Translations under genes and position numbers: made by a program
Notes under the pieces: model-generated
Databases searched by the model: none
What the model was told of the DNA's origin: nothing
What the model saw: only the letters and a program-made list of their open reading frames with translations
Shown: positions 1 to 4,047 of the stretch, piece after piece
How the letters are laid out: the number at the start of each line of letters is the position of its first letter
Position numbering within the stretch: position 1 is the first letter of the stretch
Origin: Oceanococcus sp041624435
GTDB taxonomy: Bacteria; Pseudomonadota; Gammaproteobacteria; Nevskiales; Oceanococcaceae
Reading direction: 5' to 3'
Assembly (NCBI GenBank): GCA_041624435.1
Contig: JBFJVB010000143.1
Location: 1 to 8,796 of the forward strand
DNA length: 8,796 bases

Positions 1-102
1 AACACTGTCGCGGTTGGAGTGAGAGATTTTGCGGACTGGATCAACGATAGATTCGCGGAATCGATGAATAGCCACTCAATAAATGTTTCGCCATGCCGGT
101 AA
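1..102 (+). CDS. 3' end of an unidentified protein (partial)
   Basis: Frame 1 is open from the window edge to a TAA at 100-102, giving about 33 residues that include GVRDFADWINDRFAE. This reads like the end of a folded domain and not random sequence. The pattern (V-x-D-[FY]-x-x-W-I) recalls the C-terminal helix of trypsin-like (S1) serine proteases, which often end in VSDYxxWI, but 33 residues are too few to assign a family. The frame overlaps the next gene by 10 bases, as in an operon with coupled translation. Seen: open frame and overlap. Inferred: coding status and the protease resemblance. Confidence 0.4.
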   Translation, partial: NTVAVGVRDFADWINDRFAESMNSHSINVSPCR

Positions 103-377
103 GGCCACACTTTGTAAGGCGTTACGCCGTCATCCTGGCAGGGTTTGCGGTATTTTCTATGCTGTCTTTGTACTTAATATTTAAGCATTCAGAAGTGTAT
201 TTATTGATGCTGCTCATTTCATTCCTTTCTACATTCATTGGACTAGCAAGCTTGGTGTGCGACAACTGCGGAGCAGTCCTCCTTCTGCAGGATAGAACCG
301 TTTTTGGAATACGAACGAAGATATTCTATCCGTGGCTTCCCAAGCGGTGCCCAAACTGCGGGCGATTTGTGCGCTGA
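93..377 (+). CDS. Small membrane protein with C-terminal zinc-ribbon-like cysteine pairs
   Basis: A 94-residue protein. Residues 11-30 and about 35-55 are hydrophobic and long enough for two transmembrane helices. They are followed by CDNCG (Cys56, Cys59) and CPNCG (Cys86, Cys89), a four-cysteine arrangement typical of a small zinc ribbon that would sit on one side of the membrane. A basic N-terminus (RPHFVRR) suggests the N-terminus is cytosolic, which would also place the ribbon in the cytosol. The family is not recognised and no function is proposed. No clear Shine-Dalgarno precedes the ATG; the start lies inside the end of the preceding frame, so translation may depend on coupling. Codon use is AT-richer than the rest of the window, which hints at a transferred segment. 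The intact cysteine pairs argue that the ORF is real. Confidence 0.65.
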   Translation: MPVRPHFVRRYAVILAGFAVFSMLSLYLIFKHSEVYLLMLLISFLSTFIGLASLVCDNCGAVLLLQDRTVFGIRTKIFYPWLPKRCPNCGRFVR

Positions 378-406
378 TAACGAAGCTGAAATAGGAAAAT
401 AGGGGT

Positions 407-436
407 CAGACTGCGGTTTTCGACTATCGCGGTCTG
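407..436 (+). repeat. REP-like stem-loop next to RAYT remnant
   Basis: CAGACTGCG (407-415) pairs with CGCGGTCTG (428-436), 8 of 9 Watson-Crick plus one G-T, around a 12-base loop. It is preceded by AGGGGTCAGA, a string I associate with REP-like repeats near RAYT genes. It lies 30 bases after the stop of the small membrane protein gene and could also slow or end transcription, but no T-run follows the stem. Confidence 0.5.
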
Positions 437-447
437 GACTCAGTCGG

Positions 448-470
448 CATTACGGTAACACCTTACCAAT
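448..470 (+). repeat. Left inverted arm of RAYT element 1
   Basis: CATTACGGTAACACCTTACC starts at 448. It closely matches 1999-2018 in front of the second remnant (CATTACGGTGACGCCTTACC, 2 differences in 20). Its first ten bases after the C (ATTACGGTAA) match the reverse complement of 981-990 (ATTGCGGTGA) at 8 of 10 positions, giving element 1 inverted ends. The arm itself contains a small hairpin, GGTAA-CACC-TTACC. Confidence 0.6.
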
Positions 471-504
471 CTCCCGGAGGCCTCTTGCCGCGTAGCTTGG
501 CGGG

Positions 505-958
505 ATGGCTGGACTGCTCCGTAGCGTTGTTCCTGGATCAGCGCACCACGCAACCCAGCGTGGCAATCAGCGTGCGTAGATTTTCTGCACTATGGGAATT
601 TCGCCCTGTACCTCAATCTGATGGCGCAGGCTTGCGATGACAATGGGGTAGAGGTGTGGTCTTACCGCCTGATGCCTAATCAGGTGCATCTGGCCGAATT
701 TCCATCGTCAAGGGATGGGCTGTCGCGTGCCGTGGGCAAGGCCACTGCCGGGGCGCTGGTGGCAGACGGGATGATCAGTTGGTGGAGGAGTCTGAGGTTC
801 TCTAGCGCAGCCGCGATTGCGCGCGGTTTCTGGACCAAGCGGAAGATGCAAAGCTGATGGCAGCCTTGGAGGAGGAAACGACACCGGTGTTCAGGCCGCG
901 CAAGCGAGGTCGAAGGTCAGTTGTACAGGCGGCAGCCGACCGGCTCGATTTGGCATGA
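505..958 (+). pseudogene. REP-associated tyrosine transposase (RAYT, IS200-like Y1 family), degraded
   Basis: Three consecutive reading frames together spell a decayed RAYT. Frame 505-579 reads MAGLLRSVVPGSAHHATQRG and continues NQRA to a stop, the standard RAYT N-terminus. After a frameshift, 579-742 reads FALYLNLMAQACDDNGVEVW and then the HUH region as LMPNQVHL, where intact relatives have NHVHL; codon 681-683 (CAG) therefore replaces the first catalytic histidine. After GLSRAVGKA about 60-70 central residues, including the region of the nucleophilic tyrosine helix, are missing. Frame 743-958 resumes at the C-terminal part (HCRGAGGRRDDQLVEESEVL), has a stop at 803-805, and ends with the basic tail FRPRKRGRRS before TGA at 956-958. 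RAYTs are single-copy HUH enzymes that act on REP hairpins. This copy has frameshifts, a deletion, a nonsense codon and a lost histidine, and cannot be active. Confidence 0.85.
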
Positions 959-976
959 ACGCGATGGTGTAGCTAT

Positions 977-1020
977 CCATTCACCGCAATCCTGAATATA
1001 AGGGTAATGGGTGACGTGTC
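977..1020 (+). repeat. Right arm of RAYT element 1 plus inverted REP-like copy
   Basis: TCACCGCAAT at 981-990 is the inverted counterpart of the left arm at 449-458 and recurs exactly at 2138-2147 behind the second remnant. Further right, AATGGGTGACGTGTCA (1006-1021) read on the minus strand gives TGAC-N5-ACCCATT, the spacing seen at 2007-2022. These are short imperfect matches; the assignment rests on their recurring at the same relative places. Confidence 0.45.
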
Positions 1021-1051
1021 AGCGTAGATCCCATTTACGATGTTAAGACTA

Positions 1052-1888
1052 TCAGGACGCTGGGCGTTCGCCTTGTGCTTTCGGATAGTCACGCTGGTCG
1101 GTTACGGACTTCAGTTCACGCCACAGAATTGCGACCAGCAGTTTCAGCGGAACGAAGTTACTGGCCAGCCAGACGCGCAGGGCGCTCCTGCCGTAAACGA
1201 TCTTCAGTCGCCGCTTGCGGATGCTCTTGATGACAAACTGGGCGATCGCTTCCGGCGGTGTCGTCAGATAGCGTCTGGCAAAATCCTGCCCTTGGGCTGT
1301 TTTCACGATATTGGTGGCAATGCCACCGGGATGCACCAGAAAGGCATCAATGGGGCTGTCCTGCAACTCGACCATCAGGGCTTCGGTAAAGCCACGAACG
1401 GCGAATTTCGCCGCGCAATAGTCCGTACTGTTCGGTGTGCCAACCAGGCCAAAGATACTGGACACATTGACGATGGCGCCTTCATGGTTAGCCATCAGCT
1501 GCGGCAGGAAGGCCTTGGTGCCGTAGAGCACGCCCCAGAAGTTGATGCCCATCATCCGCTCATAGGCTTCGATATCCATGGCCCAGGCTGGCTTCACCGC
1601 GCCCTCCACGCCGGCATTGTTGATCACCACATGCGCACGGCCCAGCTCAGCCTCTACGTTGCTGGCAAAAGCATACATCGCCTCCTTGGAGGAGACATCA
1701 AACACTTCGCTGTAAATGTCCCGCACGCCTTGTTGGCGGAGTATCTCTTCGGTCTCGGCCAGAGCCTTTGCGCTGTAGTCATTCAGCGCCAGACGCGCAC
1801 CGAGCTTGCCGAAGGCTTCGGCGTAGGCGCGGCCCATGCCTGAGCCCGCACCGGTGATCACGACAATCTTGTTATTGAAATCTTTCAC
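1052..1888 (-). CDS. Short-chain dehydrogenase/reductase (SDR), NAD(P)-dependent oxidoreductase
   Basis: A 278-residue classical SDR. Visible in order: TGAGSGMG nucleotide-binding loop (12-19), Asp37 at the end of the second strand (which usually favours NAD over NADP), Asp64-Val65 contacting adenine, NNAG (90-93), Asn116, catalytic Ser143/144, Tyr157 and Lys161 in YCAAK, and HPGG (186-189). The full Asn-Ser-Tyr-Lys set is present, so it should be an active alcohol/ketone oxidoreductase; the substrate cannot be read. The stretch after ~235 (236-256) is hydrophobic and could associate with membrane, with a polar tail to 278. The start is GTG at 1888, chosen because AAAGGA lies six bases upstream and the next codons open the Rossmann fold (KIVVITGAG). 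It stands alone on the minus strand between two RAYT remnants. Confidence 0.92.
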   Translation of the reverse strand: MKDFNNKIVVITGAGSGMGRAYAEAFGKLGARLALNDYSAKALAETEEILRQQGVRDIYSEVFDVSSKEAMYAFASNVEAELGRAHVVINNAGVEGAVKPAWAMDIEAYERMMGINFWGVLYGTKAFLPQLMANHEGAIVNVSSIFGLVGTPNSTDYCAAKFAVRGFTEALMVELQDSPIDAFLVHPGGIATNIVKTAQGQDFARRYLTTPPEAIAQFVIKSIRKRRLKIVYGRSALRVWLASNFVPLKLLVAILWRELKSVTDQRDYPKAQGERPAS

Positions 1889-1919
1889 GGGATGTCCTTT
1901 GTGCTCACGCCAGGGCGTG

Positions 1920-1979
1920 ATGCTCGGGCTTGAAGTGTGACGCCATCGCGCGAGAAGTAAAACGCAAGCCTGGGAGCAT
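1920..1979. promoter_or_regulatory. Inverted repeat upstream of the SDR gene
   Basis: ATGCTC-G-GGCTTG (1920-1932) and CAAGCC-TGG-GAGCAT (1965-1979) are inverted copies: two perfect 6-bp blocks per arm, separated by 1 and 3 unmatched bases, with a 32-base spacer. The site lies 32-91 bases before the SDR start, where a promoter, operator or leader hairpin would be expected. No convincing -35/-10 pair was found, so the role is open. Confidence 0.4.
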
Positions 1980-1998
1980 GGCGATTACCTGCCCGTTG

Positions 1999-2147
1999 CA
2001 TTACGGTGACGCCTTACCCATTGCACTACATTTCGCGGTAGCCCCAAGATCTGATCCTTGCGTACTCTAAAGCGTGGCCGCAAGCCTTCAGAAACAGCCG
2101 CAGGCAAGCGGCTCGATTGGGTGTGATTAGCAAGGTGTCACCGCAAT
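1999..2147 (+). mobile_element. Deletion derivative of a RAYT element (element 2)
   Basis: About 148 bases bounded by inverted ends: ATTACGGTGACGCC (2000-2013) and GGTGTCACCGCAAT (2134-2147), which match at 12 of 14 positions when one is reverse-complemented. Only a RAYT C-terminus remains inside (2058-2126). Both ends resemble those of element 1. It looks like a short non-autonomous remnant of the same family. No target duplication is visible at the flanks. Confidence 0.6.
2058..2126 (+). pseudogene. RAYT C-terminal fragment
   Basis: Codons 2058-2126 read LRTLKRGRKPSETAAGKRLD, then W-V and TGA at 2124-2126. This is the basic C-terminal tail of a RAYT (usual form LRPRKRGRKP). It aligns with the end of element 1 (KRGRRS ... 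ADRLDLA, then stop): both have KRGR near the start and RLD three codons before the stop. The sequences differ enough to be two separate copies, not a recent duplication. All catalytic parts are gone. Confidence 0.7.
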
Positions 2148-2323
2148 GCCGCACAATGCATGTCCCGTTGGCTTGCGCCGCTCGGTTCGAATGTCAGCGG
2201 CTCTCCGGATTCGGCCGCAGAGCAGGCCTGGGTCAGTCGCCAACAGTACACTGGGGCTGTGTCCGGTCTGGACAGCAAAATGCCGCTTTGAAAAGCCCAA
2301 CTCCAGCCTCACCCGGAATCGCC
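2148..2323 (+). other. Non-coding leader before the Hcp-like operon
   Basis: This 176-base stretch lies between RAYT element 2 and the first Hcp-like gene and should hold the operon promoter. Frames through it are open in places but show no recognisable protein. I found no convincing -35/-10 pair and no strong terminator; CTGTGTCC/GGACAG near 2258-2275 is only a weak hairpin. Confidence 0.35.
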
Positions 2324-2887
2324 ATGAAGAAAACCTACTTCCCTGTCAGAACCCTACTCTGGCTCCTGCTGCCATTTACCTTGGGTGCCTCGTTCACGGC
2401 CCAGGCGGCGGCCGATATGTTTCTTCAACTCGATGGTATCCGTGGGGAATCCGTCGACCAGTGGTATCGGGGGGATATCGATGTGCAGGCCTTCAGCGAA
2501 GGCATGAGCAACAGCCACCTGGTTACTCAGGAAGGGGCTGACAGTGGTCGCACTCAGGTGAGCGCGATAAAAGTCACGAAGTATCTGGACAGATCCAGTC
2601 CAGAGTTGCGCCGCCATCTGGCGGCCAACAGAACGATCAGCAGTGCACGGCTGATCGTACGCTATGCGGGGGAAAGGCCGTGGGAGGTTTTTGTCATCGA
2701 ACTGCGAGATGTGCGGGTCACGGCGATTTCATTGACGGCGGAAGGAGGCGAGGATCGGTTGCAAGAGACGATCGATCTGACCTTTCGAGCGATTCAGTGG
2801 ACCTATACACCCATGGAGCGCGGCGCCGAAGGTACGCCGGTCAGTGCTGGTTACGACGTCGCGAACCAGGCCACCACAGGCCGATGA
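2324..2887 (+). CDS. Hcp-family (T6SS tube-like) protein with Sec signal peptide
   Basis: A 187-residue protein. Residues 1-28 form a signal peptide: basic MKKTYFPVR, hydrophobic LLWLLLPFTLGASF, then an AQA cleavage site. The mature part has the Hcp pattern from end to end: DMFLQLDGIRGES (31-43), KVTKYLDRSSPELRRHL (83-99), a strand RLIVRYAGERPWEVFVIEL, GGEDRLQETIDLTF (141-154) and WTYTPMERG ... SAGYDV (159-179). Cytosolic T6SS Hcp proteins form hexameric rings that stack into the injection tube and normally have no signal peptide, so this one should work in the periplasm or be released. The ATG at 2324 is preferred over upstream starts because it begins the signal peptide; the Shine-Dalgarno is weak (CGGAA). 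It overlaps the next gene by four bases. Family assignment is strong; function is unknown. Confidence 0.85.
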   Translation: MKKTYFPVRTLLWLLLPFTLGASFTAQAAADMFLQLDGIRGESVDQWYRGDIDVQAFSEGMSNSHLVTQEGADSGRTQVSAIKVTKYLDRSSPELRRHLAANRTISSARLIVRYAGERPWEVFVIELRDVRVTAISLTAEGGEDRLQETIDLTFRAIQWTYTPMERGAEGTPVSAGYDVANQATTGR

Positions 2888-3507
2888 TGCGGTCCGCCGC
2901 GGTCCTGCTTGGGCTGATTGTTGTGGTTGCCTGCGGGCAGCGGGATACCTCGGGCGAGGGTGTCACCGCGCCCGCCGAATCATCCGACGAGTTGGGCGAG
3001 CTCGCTTTGGGGCCTGAGGCGAGTTCGCGTGACGCCGCGGAATTTTTCATGGCGATCAACGGCGGAACAGATATTCAGGGAGAATCGCACGGCATTGATC
3101 ACGAAGGGTGGATTGTCGTGCTGGGTTTCGTGGAGGGCGGCAGGCTTGTCGGGCAGGATCTGTGGGCTGACGGGGTCGTTCACCATGAAAAAGACAAGCT
3201 CCGTATCGCCAAATATCTTGATACCAGCAGTGTGCCCTTGCGGGCGGCACTGACCAAGGCAGAGGTTTTTGACGAAGTACGCCTGCAAAGTTCCCAGAAC
3301 GAAACTGGCGTGACGGTTTACGAGCTCATCCTCACCAATGCCTGGCTGTCTTCGCTCAGGACTCAACCAGCAGGCCAGGGGCGCATGGTTGAGTATCTCA
3401 GCTGGGACTACCAGCAACTGGAGATGCGCTATACGCCGATCAATGCCGATGGCTCGGCCGGGGAGACGACAACATCGACCAAGCTGGGACGAGGCCATTG
3501 GCGCTAG
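2884..3507 (+). CDS. Hcp-like lipoprotein
   Basis: A 207-residue protein starting in the ATGA overlap with the upstream stop; ATG 2887 is a possible alternative. Residues 1-16 are hydrophobic and end in VVVAC, a lipobox with Cys17 as the lipidated residue. The +2 residue is Gly, so by the Lol rule an outer-membrane location is expected. A linker rich in S, E, G and A (18-52) leads to an Hcp-like domain: FFMAINGGTDIQGESHG (54-70), EGWIVVLGF (74-82), LRIAKYLDTSSVPLR (106-120), a strand VYELILTNAWLSSL (145-158), and LEMRYTPINADGSAG (179-193). KYLDTSS and RYTPINADG align with KYLDRSS and WTYTPMERG in its neighbour, so the two are diverged paralogues. An Hcp fold anchored by lipid while its partner is soluble and exported suggests a shared envelope complex (inference). 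Confidence 0.8.
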   Translation: MMRSAAVLLGLIVVVACGQRDTSGEGVTAPAESSDELGELALGPEASSRDAAEFFMAINGGTDIQGESHGIDHEGWIVVLGFVEGGRLVGQDLWADGVVHHEKDKLRIAKYLDTSSVPLRAALTKAEVFDEVRLQSSQNETGVTVYELILTNAWLSSLRTQPAGQGRMVEYLSWDYQQLEMRYTPINADGSAGETTTSTKLGRGHWR

Positions 3508-3590
3508 GGCAGGGCCGACAGCTGCGGTGAGCATGTCTATGCAATTCGCGTGATTTCGTGATTTTGCATTAGGCTTAGCGGCCAGAAATG

Positions 3591-3597
3591 AAAGGAG
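3591..3597 (+). promoter_or_regulatory. Ribosome binding site for the 3608 gene
   Basis: AAAGGAG lies ten bases before the ATG at 3608 and fixes that start. The 100 bases between the Hcp-like lipoprotein and this gene contain no clear terminator, so the gene could be read from the same transcript or from its own promoter. Confidence 0.7.
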
Positions 3598-3607
3598 TGC
3601 CACCACC

Positions 3608-3967
3608 ATGTCCGAGCAATCCGGCGGCGAGATGCAGTTTGATCTGGCCAACGCCTATCGCGAAGAGAATTACACCGATCTGAAAACGGGCACCGTGCGT
3701 CGTCTGGTGCCGGTTACCGCTGATGGCAGCGATGATCCGGGTCGTCCGGTGATCTATCAGGGACAGGCGGCGATGATGTCGCCGGCTGGACAGATTCCTT
3801 TGCATTTCGAACTGCCGGTGGATTCGCTGTCCGCGGCCATGGTGGGTTTCGGTCCCGGGGCGCAGGCCGAGGCGCAGCGCGTCATGGAGGAATTGCGCGA
3901 TCTGCAGCGCAAGCAGGAACTGGCCTCGCCGATTATTCAGCCGCCGGCCGGGAAGATTCAGCTGTAG
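3608..3967 (+). CDS. Conserved-looking small cytosolic protein of unknown function
   Basis: A 119-residue soluble protein with no signal peptide or membrane segment. Visible parts: an N-terminal stretch LANAYREENYTDLKTGTVRR (13-32), a PVTADGSDDPGRPVIYQGQ segment (35-53) that looks like beta strands with an Asp/Gly turn, a PLHFELPVDSL strand (64-74), then a probable helix with charged heptads (AQAEAQRVMEELRDLQRKQ, 85-103) and a Pro-rich tail. The arrangement recalls short conserved cytosolic hypotheticals of Proteobacteria, but I cannot name the family. It has the best Shine-Dalgarno of the plus-strand genes here and ends 80 bases before the convergent fusion gene. No link to the Hcp-like genes is shown beyond proximity. 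Confidence 0.75.
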   Translation: MSEQSGGEMQFDLANAYREENYTDLKTGTVRRLVPVTADGSDDPGRPVIYQGQAAMMSPAGQIPLHFELPVDSLSAAMVGFGPGAQAEAQRVMEELRDLQRKQELASPIIQPPAGKIQL

Positions 3968-4047
3968 GTGAGGTCAATACGCCGGTTTCCTCGGTGTCTT
4001 GTCCTCAGCACTCCAGGCCCTGCCGGGCGGCCACACTGCTCAACTGT

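Noticed and set aside
1040..1843. 267-residue plus-strand open frame opposite the SDR gene
   Set aside because: It is the antisense of a clear SDR with all catalytic motifs; its own translation shows no domain pattern.
2117..2323. N-terminal extension of the first Hcp-like gene
   Set aside because: It would begin inside the RAYT remnant and place the signal peptide at residue 70; ATG 2324 is the natural start.
2980..3651. 223-residue minus-strand open frame opposite the Hcp-like lipoprotein
   Set aside because: The plus strand carries the lipobox and Hcp motifs with an ATGA overlap; the minus frame has no coherent pattern.
4016..4032. GGCC...GGCC hairpin between the convergent genes, possible terminator
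   Set aside because: The stem is short and interrupted and no T-run follows on either strand.
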